Below, piece after piece: positions 1 to 6,259 of a DNA stretch of 6,259 nt; position 1 is the first letter of the stretch; the number at the start of each line of letters is the position of its first letter. A program made the translations under genes and the position numbers. Source of the stretch: Bacillota bacterium (GTDB taxonomy: Bacteria; Bacillota; Bacilli; Alicyclobacillales; SLC66); NCBI GenBank assembly GCA_021821185.1, contig JAKACU010000104.1:1-6259 (forward strand), written 5' to 3'. The notes under the pieces were generated by a model, which was not told where the DNA came from, did not search any database, and saw nothing but the letters and a program-made list of their open reading frames with translations.

Positions 1-987
1 CGCCATTTGCAATTCACGTAAAAGTTGCTCTTGCGAGCGATTCAAAATACCGGATGTGAGTGCCTTCACCTCACTTTTCACACGGTCGCGCAGATTCCTC
101 ACACGTTCTTTAAGTGCTTCATCACAGTCCTTGTCCATCGGTACACGCGCAAAGTCATCGGGCAAAAATCGGCAAACACCGTCGTAGTCATGGGCACAAG
201 CCGCAGTAAACGCCAGAGAAAGCGCATCCCGTTCTGTTGCCAATATGGGCAGCCACCGTGCCGGACCTGCCTTAAGTTCACAGACATGCAGCGCTTCGTC
301 TAACAAGGCAATGCTTTGCGCTATTCGATCTTCAAGCGCCCGAAAAAAGGCCTGTCCGATTGGTGAGAGATGAAGTGGTTTTTGGGAAGCCTCGACAAAC
401 CGAAGAAGAGATTCATCCAGCCACTTTCCAGGTACAGGCTGGCTTTGTGCAAAATAGTACAATTCCAGGATCATATCACGAATGGCTTGTTCGCCGCGCG
501 TCCCGCCATAACGAAACACAAAGTCCTCAAAAACGTCGTCACCTTGCGTGAAACGATCCTCAAGTACTCTGTCAAGAGTGTCTTGCATCAGCAGTTTTTG
601 CTCTTGTCCGTCCATAATCCGAAAACCTGGTTCAATAGCTAGTTGTAAACCAGCCAAACGAATCACTTTCATACAAAAACTGTGCAGTGTTGATATGGTA
701 GCTCTCTCCAACAAATACAGTTGGCGACTGATGCGCTCGTCGTATCCGCGTGCCTTAATCGCATCTCGAAGTGCTTCGGCTATGCGTTCACGCATCTCAA
801 ACGCTGCTGCTTCGGTAAACGTTACGATCAGGATCCGGTCAATATCAACGGTGTCATCACCAAGCACACGCTGTATGACACGCTCAACCAATACACTTGT
901 CTTTCCTGAGCCCGCACCGGCCGAAACGAGAACAGCGCGATTTCGCACATCAATTGCCTGTCGCTGTGCATCAGACCACATTCGCAT
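1..987 (-). CDS. addA: AddA, helicase-nuclease subunit A of AddAB (N-terminal 329 residues, cut by window edge)
   Basis: This is the N-terminal part of the AddA subunit, an SF1A (UvrD/RecB-like) 3'-5' helicase that also carries a C-terminal nuclease, which lies outside the window. With AddB it unwinds and trims double-strand breaks for RecA. The frame is open from ATG 987 to base 1 (329 codons). Seen: a Q-motif-like WSDAQRQAI (4-12), Walker A AGAGSGKT (23-30), motif Ia VTFTEAAAFEMRERI (55-69), the conserved STLHSFC block (99-105) and EPGFRI (119-124), all in the family's order. Family members are about 1,200 residues, so roughly a quarter is visible. Motif Ia reads TFTE, as in RecB, where I recall TFTN in Bacillus AddA; this is minor. 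The start overlaps the addB stop by 17 bases. ATG 981 (residue 3) is a possible alternative, but the Shine-Dalgarno spacing (11 versus 17 bases) favours 987. The identification is firm; only the downstream part is unseen. Confidence 0.96.
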   Translation of the reverse strand, partial: MRMWSDAQRQAIDVRNRAVLVSAGAGSGKTSVLVERVIQRVLGDDTVDIDRILIVTFTEAAAFEMRERIAEALRDAIKARGYDERISRQLYLLERATISTLHSFCMKVIRLAGLQLAIEPGFRIMDGQEQKLLMQDTLDRVLEDRFTQGDDVFEDFVFRYGGTRGEQAIRDMILELYYFAQSQPVPGKWLDESLLRFVEASQKPLHLSPIGQAFFRALEDRIAQSIALLDEALHVCELKAGPARWLPILATERDALSLAFTAACAHDYDGVCRFLPDDFARVPMDKDCDEALKERVRNLRDRVKSEVKALTSGILNRSQEQLLRELQMA

Positions 988-3900
988 CGGTGGCGGAACC
1001 TCCTTCTTTTTGTTCGAGCAAAACGATCGTCTGATCCTTTGACAACTGCGGCAAAAGGCGGTACGAGCCCATTTTGTGCTGCGGCTCAAAATGGCACAAT
1101 GCATGAAAGGAACAGAAAGCGCAGGCATGATCCGTCTGAGACAAGCGGTACGGATTAATTGCCGTCTCCCCATCGAGAATTTGCTCGGCAAATGACACAA
1201 CAGATTCAGCCACATAGTCCGTTATTTGCCGCCACTCTGCTGAAGTCACCGTCATAACATGATGCGAAAAATTACCGTCTTTTTTCAACAGCTTTGGATA
1301 AAGATCAGTTGCCCCGCCTTGTTCCTGTGCAGTATCAAGCAATCGGACAAGCCGCGGATCCTTTTTTAACAGGCCGCGCATACGCAGGCCCTTGCGAAAA
1401 AGCTGGGTAGTCGCAGGTTCCACGGTCGGACCTGGTACTGATTGGATAGGATCGATCATGGGAAAATAAAACATTCCCGCAAAATCGATCGTATCAGCAA
1501 ACACCGATCGCAACATCCGCTCAACAACGCGCGCATAAAGCGGCAATTGCAACATTAACCCATAATACATTTTGGCAAACGAAAGCTTGTGTTCGCTGCT
1601 TTTGTAATCAACTACACGGTACCATAACTTATCGGTATCTGGGGCAATATCCACGCGATCGATGCGGCCGCGCAAGCGCAAAGTGCCACGAGAGAGCGTT
1701 ATAGGGACTGATGGTGCATGATCCCCCGCGCCGTCGCCAAAGACAAGTTCGGTTTGATACGGTACAAACGCGCTTCGTCTTGCATGTTCTGTCAGCACCA
1801 AAAGCGTACGAAGCAAAATCGTATAGACCTGTTTCGCCTCGTGACGTGCCCTTGCCGAACGCACCATAACTTGATGGCGAAAGCCGCGCACCTGTGCGGT
1901 GAAAATTTCGTACAAGCGCTCGCGGACCTCATCGTCACTTAAGGCGCCCCATGGTTGTTCTTCCTCTTTTAGCTGTGTGGCAAATTCGTGCAAAACATCG
2001 TGCATCAATGTGCCGCGCGACGCCTGATCAATCGACAAGCGCTCGCGCTCTTTTAAGCGCAATCCATACATCGCAAAATGAGCAAAGGAACATTGTGCAA
2101 ATCGTTCAAGCCGCGAGACGCTTGTTGTAAGGTCTGTGCCAAACAATTCATGCGCAACAGCAGGAGGCAATGACTCACTGAACACGCGATGATTAAGACC
2201 GACAAAATAGCGCTTTACCGTGTCTCTTAGGATTGGATTTTGCGTGAGTATATCATAGGCTGCATACCACAGCGGCGTTACTGGCTGCCCCCGTTTCGCC
2301 TCACGCAAGACCGCCGAAAGCGTACTCGCCATTTTGTGCGGCGTAAGACACAATCGGTAGTCCGCCTCATCGTCATTGGCTGGTTCATCCCTATAAAAAT
2401 GCCACGGTACATCCCGCTCAGCAAACAAAAACCGAATTTCTGTCATGAGAGAAGATGGTGAAACAACCTTGCCGCGATCTGTTACTGGATAAGACAGTGT
2501 CAAATGGCGTTTGGCTCGCGTCATCGCCATGTACACGCGGTACCGTTCAAAAAGCTGTTTGCGAGACGATGACGGGCCTAGCTCTGTACCCATTTCGAAA
2601 AGCCATTCTCGTTCAGCATCCGATAACACATCGTCTTCCACAGCACTTTTTGGAAACGCACCCTGAACGCAGCCTAGAATGAAGACCGCTTCTGACTCCC
2701 ACGCGCGAACGCGATTGACTTCGGTGATAAGAACTTGATCGACTTGCGCGGGAATGAGCCCCACGCTCACTCCGTCAAATACCCTGCTCACGAGATCTTG
2801 CGCTTGTTCGGTCGTGACGACATCATCGCCAAGTGCCGCTACGAAATCATCGAGCGCTTCGACGATGGCACCGAAAGATTTTTCATGCATCTGGGCTAAG
2901 ACAAGATCCCCCTTATCTTGCGCCTGAGTAATCCAGCGTGTAATCGTCCGCGAGGCATCAATGCGATCAAGCAAATTCCACAGTGCATGTGCCAAGGTTC
3001 GCACGGTAAAAGAACCGCTCAGCTTTTGCACAAATTCGCCCATGACACCAGCTATAACCTGTCTAGCTTGCTCGACGTCAGGTTGCCCAAGTTTGGCATC
3101 AGAAAAAGGAGAAAACCAGTCCTGGCCGGAAATGCCATGGGCTAAAACGTGGTTTTCCAAGCGGTCTACAGTTGCCCGTGACATGGGGAACAAATCCGTT
3201 TTCAATAAGCGAAAAACCGCATCACTGCTCATGCCAGCAGATGCTGTCCTAAGTGCAAAGAGCAAAAACACAGCCAGCGGATGATGTCTCAGTGTCCTTC
3301 TTTCATCCATATAAAACGGAATATTGGCTTCGGAGAACGCTTGTGTGATCTGCGAAGAGTACTCGGAAAGACGAGGAACAATAAACGAAAAGTCAGAAAA
3401 ACGATACCCATGCTTGCGCTTTAGTTCCAACAGATCAGCCACAGCCCCGTATACTTCAGCTTGCTTTGTCGTTGCCTGCGCTAAAACGAGATCCAGCTCT
3501 GTATGGTCGTTCAAAGGCTCGTATTTTTTCCCGGGAAGGCAAAAAAGTTGCCGCTCGATATGGGCAATCCTCGACGCAGGTGCAAAGCGACGGGTAAAAG
3601 CAAGATCCGTGACACGGGGTTTGCTTGCGGTCACTTGCTCGATGGCCGCAAGCAGACGATAAAACGTATCTTGCGCCTGCGCAAACGGCGAGGTAAAAGA
3701 CAAGGGTTTTTGCTCAAAAGACAAGGCATCAAGCGGCGCTCCGATCGTGACAGTTAAAGACGCGACGGGCGTCGTGGCCAAGGCTGAAATAACCTGCAAT
3801 TCCTGAGCCGTAAACCCGATAAACCCGTCAATGAAAATATGCGCCTCTTGTAAAAATGGCCAAGCATGAGCATGACGCGCTAAAAACGGCAGCAAATCAT

Positions 3901-4435
3901 ACGGATCCACAAAAGTCTTAGCCAATCGCTTCTGATAGGCTTCATAGAGCATACTCATATCCGAGAGTTTAGCAGCCAAGAAAGGATCTATCGAAGCAAC
4001 CCGCGAACTTTGCGCCAGATCGTTTGGCGAATGGTTATAAAGTTGACATTCTTCAAGCCAGTACAGCAGCCGCTCCAGATAGTGAGAGGATGCATCCTGT
4101 CGTGAAAGAACGTGCAGTTGGTCAGCCACATCCGAAAAAGCTTGTGCAAAAAGCGCATACTTGCCAGCAGCGCGCAGCGGTGTCAGCGCTCTTTCGCCCA
4201 TGTCAGACCGGGCAAGAAATGCCAGTCTGCGAAAACTGAGCACCTGCGAACGGACAAGCGCTCCCTTTACCGAAGCTGCTGTCAGCCAGGTCTCCATCGT
4301 AAACGCGGCCTGATCCGGAACAATCAGAATGATGGGCGGTCCTGCCGGATCAAGGGCAGCCTCCTTGCTAATCCAATCAACGATCATCTGCGACTTGCCG
4401 CTGCCAGCTCTTCCTGTGATAAAGTGAAGATCCAC
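971..4435 (-). CDS. addB: AddB, helicase-nuclease subunit B of AddAB (complete, 1154 aa)
   Basis: This is the AddB subunit of the AddAB double-strand-break resection enzyme, cytoplasmic and partnered with AddA. The Firmicutes-type AddB has an inactivated-helicase core, a RecB-family nuclease and an iron-sulfur cluster. Seen in order: P-loop GRAGSGKS (8-15); VPDQ (39-42); IDGF (202-205); a motif-V-like ILG...FP stretch (from 586); motif-VI-like MAMTRAK (636-642); then the nuclease, with His812, GRIDRVD (Asp926), DYKSS (Asp943, Lys945) and the QLPLY pair Gln963/Tyr967. The four cluster cysteines are Cys782, Cys1105, Cys1108 and Cys1114 (C, then CX2CX5C), as in Bacillus AddB. Length matches the usual ~1,160 residues. 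The start is GTG 4435, chosen for its AAGAAGGG site seven bases upstream and because the P-loop follows at once. It is 15 bases downstream of the ABC gene and overlaps addA by 17 bases. All known key residues are present, so the nuclease should be active. Confidence 0.97.
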   Translation of the reverse strand: MDLHFITGRAGSGKSQMIVDWISKEAALDPAGPPIILIVPDQAAFTMETWLTAASVKGALVRSQVLSFRRLAFLARSDMGERALTPLRAAGKYALFAQAFSDVADQLHVLSRQDASSHYLERLLYWLEECQLYNHSPNDLAQSSRVASIDPFLAAKLSDMSMLYEAYQKRLAKTFVDPYDLLPFLARHAHAWPFLQEAHIFIDGFIGFTAQELQVISALATTPVASLTVTIGAPLDALSFEQKPLSFTSPFAQAQDTFYRLLAAIEQVTASKPRVTDLAFTRRFAPASRIAHIERQLFCLPGKKYEPLNDHTELDLVLAQATTKQAEVYGAVADLLELKRKHGYRFSDFSFIVPRLSEYSSQITQAFSEANIPFYMDERRTLRHHPLAVFLLFALRTASAGMSSDAVFRLLKTDLFPMSRATVDRLENHVLAHGISGQDWFSPFSDAKLGQPDVEQARQVIAGVMGEFVQKLSGSFTVRTLAHALWNLLDRIDASRTITRWITQAQDKGDLVLAQMHEKSFGAIVEALDDFVAALGDDVVTTEQAQDLVSRVFDGVSVGLIPAQVDQVLITEVNRVRAWESEAVFILGCVQGAFPKSAVEDDVLSDAEREWLFEMGTELGPSSSRKQLFERYRVYMAMTRAKRHLTLSYPVTDRGKVVSPSSLMTEIRFLFAERDVPWHFYRDEPANDDEADYRLCLTPHKMASTLSAVLREAKRGQPVTPLWYAAYDILTQNPILRDTVKRYFVGLNHRVFSESLPPAVAHELFGTDLTTSVSRLERFAQCSFAHFAMYGLRLKERERLSIDQASRGTLMHDVLHEFATQLKEEEQPWGALSDDEVRERLYEIFTAQVRGFRHQVMVRSARARHEAKQVYTILLRTLLVLTEHARRSAFVPYQTELVFGDGAGDHAPSVPITLSRGTLRLRGRIDRVDIAPDTDKLWYRVVDYKSSEHKLSFAKMYYGLMLQLPLYARVVERMLRSVFADTIDFAGMFYFPMIDPIQSVPGPTVEPATTQLFRKGLRMRGLLKKDPRLVRLLDTAQEQGGATDLYPKLLKKDGNFSHHVMTVTSAEWRQITDYVAESVVSFAEQILDGETAINPYRLSQTDHACAFCSFHALCHFEPQHKMGSYRLLPQLSKDQTIVLLEQKEGGSATDANVV
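999..1005 (-). promoter_or_regulatory. Ribosome-binding site of addA, inside addB
   Basis: On the minus strand the sequence reads AAGGAGG, a near-perfect Shine-Dalgarno. It lies 11 bases before ATG 987 and 17 bases before ATG 981. It sits inside the addB coding sequence, where it encodes part of the near-terminal Glu-Gly-Gly of AddB. This favours 987 as the addA start. It also suggests that ribosomes finishing addB help initiate addA (translational coupling), which would keep the two subunits in balance; that coupling is inferred. Confidence 0.8.
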
Positions 4436-4442
4436 GAAGGTA

Positions 4443-4450
4443 CCCTTCTT
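4443..4450 (-). promoter_or_regulatory. Ribosome-binding site of addB, supporting a GTG start
   Basis: On the minus strand, AAGAAGGG fills the gap between the ABC gene's TGA (4453-4451) and the addB GTG at 4435, with seven bases between the site and the start codon. The good spacing settles GTG 4435 as the start. With only 15 bases between the genes there is no room for a separate promoter or terminator, so addB must be expressed from the transcript that carries the ABC gene, or from a promoter inside that gene. Confidence 0.8.
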
Positions 4451-5236
4451 TCACGATCGCTTCACGCGCACGACAGGATACTCATCATGCCAACGCACGC
4501 TTACCGGGATGGCAAACGTCTTTGCCAAGTGGGATTCGGCAATCACATCACGCTTCAGGCCAGCTGTCACCACAGCGCCGTCTTTAAGCAGCAAAGCGTG
4601 CGTGATAGCAGGCACGATTTCGTCGGGATAATGCGTCACATAGAGGATTTGCGGCACTGTTTCTTTAGCACAAAGGTCTTGAATCGTTTGCAAAAGCTGT
4701 TCACGAGACGGAAAATCGAGGCCGTTGCAAGGCTCATCCAAAACCAAAATAGAGGGATGCGCCATCAGGGAGCGTGCGATCAATACCTTTTGCTTCTCCC
4801 CTTGCGACAGCAGTTGATAAGGCTGTTCTGCCAAATGCTCCGCACCCATGACGGATAGAAAGTGCATGGCTTCGTGCAAATCATCATCCGCCATAGCATG
4901 GTACATGCCATACGCTGCGTAGCGCCCGGTCGCTGCGATGGCCGCGGCAGACTCATCGGAATCGAGTCGGGCATCCATGTTGGTGCTGACAAATCCAATA
5001 GACTTTCTTAATTCTCGGATATCAAATTGGCCAAGTGTGTTGCCAAGTACTTGCACACTGCCCTTTGTCGGCCACAAGTACCCCAGAATCGTTTGCAAAA
5101 GCGTCGTTTTTCCCGCGCCATTAGCACCGAGTATCGCCCAATGCTCCCCGCGCTTTGTTTGCCAAGATACATCATCTAAAAGCAGACGACCCTTGCGAGC
5201 AACACTGACGTGCTGAATCGAAATCCATGATTGCAT
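4451..5236 (-). CDS. Stand-alone ABC ATPase (YlmA-like), 261 aa
   Basis: This is a single ATP-binding cassette protein that hydrolyses ATP; its partner and substrate are unknown. Seen: Walker A GANGAGKT (37-44) preceded by GEHWAIL (30-36), signature LSQGE (143-147, Gln in place of the usual Gly), Walker B ILVLDE (163-168), D-loop GLD (172-174) and switch His202 in YVTH. The Q-loop region GFVSTNMD (81-88) has no glutamine. GEHW before the P-loop and the LSQGE signature recall the stand-alone YlmA/ModF-like group of cassette proteins, from family memory only. There are no membrane segments, and no permease or binding protein lies in the window. ATG 5236 is chosen because CGGAGA lies seven bases upstream and residues 4-12 begin the cassette's first strand. 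It is first in a probable operon with addB and addA. The ATPase call is firm; a transport role is not shown. Confidence 0.95.
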   Translation of the reverse strand: MQSWISIQHVSVARKGRLLLDDVSWQTKRGEHWAILGANGAGKTTLLQTILGYLWPTKGSVQVLGNTLGQFDIRELRKSIGFVSTNMDARLDSDESAAAIAATGRYAAYGMYHAMADDDLHEAMHFLSVMGAEHLAEQPYQLLSQGEKQKVLIARSLMAHPSILVLDEPCNGLDFPSREQLLQTIQDLCAKETVPQILYVTHYPDEIVPAITHALLLKDGAVVTAGLKRDVIAESHLAKTFAIPVSVRWHDEYPVVRVKRS

Positions 5237-5243
5237 GTTGTTG

Positions 5244-5249
5244 TCTCCG
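5244..5249 (-). promoter_or_regulatory. Ribosome-binding site of the ABC ATPase gene
   Basis: The minus strand reads CGGAGA, seven bases before ATG 5236. It supports that ATG as the start. Confidence 0.7.
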
Positions 5250-5275
5250 TCTGATGTTTAGTAGTCTTTTTTCGT

Positions 5276-5304
5276 ATTTTACCTGAGTTGTGCAGCTTGG
5301 TCTA
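5276..5304 (-). promoter_or_regulatory. Probable sigma-A promoter of the ABC-addB-addA operon
   Basis: On the minus strand, a -35-like TAGACC (5304-5299, four of six matches to TTGACA) and a -10 TAAAAT (5281-5276, five of six matches to TATAAT) are separated by exactly 17 bases. Transcription would start near 5269, giving a leader of about 33 bases before ATG 5236. No other good promoter is seen in the gap on this strand. Because the downstream gene junctions are so tight, this is the likely main promoter for addB and addA as well. It is a consensus match by eye. Confidence 0.5.
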
Positions 5305-5305
5305 T

Positions 5306-5323
5306 GATCGGGACACCCCCATC
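5306..5323. repeat. Imperfect 18-bp palindrome between divergent promoters
   Basis: GATCGGG (5306-5312) and CCCCATC (5317-5323) are inverted copies with a single C-C mismatch, around a four-base ACAC centre. The element lies in the divergent intergenic region, right next to the -35 of the ABC operon (5304-5299) and touching the weak -35 position of the plus-strand gene. The placement fits an operator for a dimeric regulator. Short arms like this can also occur by chance, and no specific regulator is suggested. Confidence 0.25.
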
Positions 5324-5350
5324 GCAATCCGTCCGCAAAAATGGTAAAAT
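5322..5350 (+). promoter_or_regulatory. Possible promoter of the membrane-protein gene
   Basis: A -10 TAAAAT (5345-5350, five of six matches) lies 34 bases before the GTG at 5384, which would put the transcription start near 5357. At 17-base spacing the -35 position (5322-5327) reads TCGCAA, only three of six matches, so the promoter would be weak or activator-dependent if real. The -10 and its flank (GGTAAAATA) mirror the -10 of the divergent ABC operon. Confidence 0.35.
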
Positions 5351-5370
5351 ATTGTCTCATCCTGCACGTT

Positions 5371-5374
5371 GGAG
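5371..5374 (+). promoter_or_regulatory. Ribosome-binding site that fixes the GTG 5384 start
   Basis: GGAG lies nine bases before GTG 5384. An in-frame TAA at 5378-5380, between this site and the start, rules out any earlier start. The next in-frame candidates (TTG 5399, ATG 5417) lack a comparable site and would cut into the first membrane segment. Confidence 0.7.
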
Positions 5375-5383
5375 TGATAACTC

Positions 5384-6259
5384 GTGTATGTATATCTATT
5401 GGCGCCACTTTTGCTCATGATTGCTGTGGTGCTTGGATGGGGACCGCGACATATACCCGTCCGAGGTTTTACTATGATGGGCATCATTGTCTTGGCCTTG
5501 TCTGTCATCGAATATTTCGTTGGTTATTTTCCTGCCATCACCATTCCTTTTCTGTTATTCATTGTTTTGCTTGCTGCCACGGTCCGTGCCGTTCGGTTCT
5601 TTCTCGAACGCTCTTTTCCCCTTTTGACACGAAATAAAACCGCCATGTACATTGCTATCGCCATTGCGGCTGTCGTGATCATTACCGTTTTTAGTTTTGG
5701 CGGCTTGATCACGCTCGGGCTCATTGTCTGGTCTATCTATCAGGGCACCAGGCGGCCCCGCGGACCGAGGCCGGTCAGCCAAATGGGCGGATTTGAAGGC
5801 GGCATGGAAAATGTGCGCAAAAGCCTGCAAAAACTTGGACCCCTTTCTGTTCTGTTTCTTGGTACAGGCTCCGCGCTCATTTTGGCTTTACTGATCGCAG
5901 GCGCTGGCGTCAACGTATCAGCAGCCCTGACTTATGGACCGCAAGTCGATCTCGTCCAGGCAAAGACGACAACCACGCTGCCGCAGATTAACGTCAATGA
6001 TGTGCCGATCGTTGAACGAGACAGTGCCAGTTTGGTTCTTGCCAATGCGATCGGTTCCTTGGGGCCGCAATATCATGTATCGCAGCGCGGGCTGTCCCTG
6101 GTCCGTTATCAAGGGCAACTCGTGTGGACATCACCGCTTGATTACAATAACGGATTGATCTGGCTTACGCGCCACGTCTCCCCAGGTTATGTCTGGACTT
6201 CAGCGAATAACCCGTCGGCAAAGCCGATGCTTGTCTTAGGCAAATCGTATATCATCACG
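5384..6259 (+). CDS. Uncharacterised polytopic membrane protein with large C-terminal ectodomain (partial, 292 residues visible)
   Basis: I do not recognise this gene with confidence. The frame is open from GTG 5384 to the window edge (292 codons, no stop). Hydrophobic segments lie at about 3-19, 28-47, 50-67, 86-103, 104-119 and 153-176. The positive loops RHIPVR (22-27), 68-84 and RRPRGPRP (123-130) would be cytoplasmic, giving an N-out, six-segment topology by the positive-inside rule. From about 177 on, the chain is polar and probably outside the cell, including IGSLGPQYHVSQ (223-234), VWTSPLDYNNG (247-257) and a PGYVWTSA stretch (267-274). These remind me of long hypothetical Bacillota membrane proteins with a PLxxxG...PGYV pattern; that is memory, unverified. 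No enzyme motif or lipobox is seen. It is transcribed divergently from the ABC-addBA operon. Alternatives include an unfamiliar envelope or sensor protein. Confidence 0.8.
   Translation, partial: MYVYLLAPLLLMIAVVLGWGPRHIPVRGFTMMGIIVLALSVIEYFVGYFPAITIPFLLFIVLLAATVRAVRFFLERSFPLLTRNKTAMYIAIAIAAVVIITVFSFGGLITLGLIVWSIYQGTRRPRGPRPVSQMGGFEGGMENVRKSLQKLGPLSVLFLGTGSALILALLIAGAGVNVSAALTYGPQVDLVQAKTTTTLPQINVNDVPIVERDSASLVLANAIGSLGPQYHVSQRGLSLVRYQGQLVWTSPLDYNNGLIWLTRHVSPGYVWTSANNPSAKPMLVLGKSYIIT

Noticed and set aside
548..1042. A 164-codon plus-strand open frame opposite addA
   Set aside because: It is antisense to the AddA helicase motifs. Its Ser/Arg-rich composition is what the reverse complement of such coding sequence gives, and it crosses the addA/addB overlap.
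1141..1150. AGCGG pentamers resembling the Bacillus Chi site recognised by AddAB
   Set aside because: A five-base motif occurs often by chance, and I cannot test strand bias or over-representation from one window. Chi specificity also differs between species.
4112..4858. A 248-codon plus-strand open frame crossing the addB start and the ABC gene
   Set aside because: It runs antisense to two solid genes with complete family motifs, crosses their junction, and its translation shows no domain pattern.
4780..4998. A 72-codon minus-strand frame within the ABC gene
   Set aside because: It is an out-of-phase shadow of the ABC coding sequence, with no independent start signal or recognisable content.
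5237..5383. A possible riboswitch or terminator in the divergent intergenic region
   Set aside because: Predicted leaders are only about 27-33 bases, too short for a riboswitch. The T-run near 5266-5272 is not preceded by a stable stem on either strand, and the region separates divergent starts rather than gene ends.
5341..5637. A 98-codon plus-strand frame starting at ATG 5341
   Set aside because: It overlaps the membrane-protein frame in a different phase. Its ATG lies upstream of the -10 element, without a ribosome-binding site, whereas GTG 5384 has one.
1..6259. CRISPR array, transposon ends, tRNA or rRNA, or a novel defence system
   Set aside because: I saw no regularly spaced repeats, no transposase or integrase motifs, no tRNA-like cloverleaf and no defence-effector domains. 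AddAB degrades foreign DNA as a general helicase-nuclease but is a housekeeping repair enzyme.

Overview
The window looks like ordinary bacterial chromosome from a low-to-mid-GC member of the Bacillota (Bacilli-like). Base composition is roughly balanced. The AddA/AddB pair follows the Firmicutes AddAB layout rather than RecBCD, and ribosome-binding sites are strong and purine-rich. A lineage near Alicyclobacillaceae is a guess from general feel only; nothing here proves a genus.

Layout. Bases 1-5236 are three tightly packed minus-strand genes, read right to left. First is a stand-alone ABC ATPase (5236-4451). After a 15-base gap comes a complete addB with a GTG start (4435-971). Then comes addA, which starts inside the 3' end of addB (987) and runs off the left edge after 329 codons. 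The spacing and overlap imply one transcript, probably driven from a sigma-A-like promoter just upstream of the ABC gene. A 147-base divergent intergenic region (5237-5383) separates this operon from a plus-strand gene. That gene encodes an uncharacterised polytopic membrane protein with a large, probably extracytoplasmic, C-terminal part. It starts at GTG 5384, is open to the right edge, and covers the last 876 bases.

Function. AddA and AddB together form the helicase-nuclease that resects double-strand DNA ends for RecA loading. AddB carries its ATP-binding loop, its complete RecB-type nuclease site and all four iron-sulfur cysteines, so it looks fully functional. The visible part of AddA has intact N-terminal helicase motifs. 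The ABC ATPase has no permease in view, and nothing in the sequence ties it mechanistically to DNA repair. The divergent membrane gene has no assigned role.

I found no mobile element, CRISPR array, RNA gene, phage remnant or broken gene, and no convincing sign of a new system. The points most worth a second look are the membrane protein, the short imperfect palindrome between the divergent promoters, and the orphan ABC ATPase co-transcribed with addBA.
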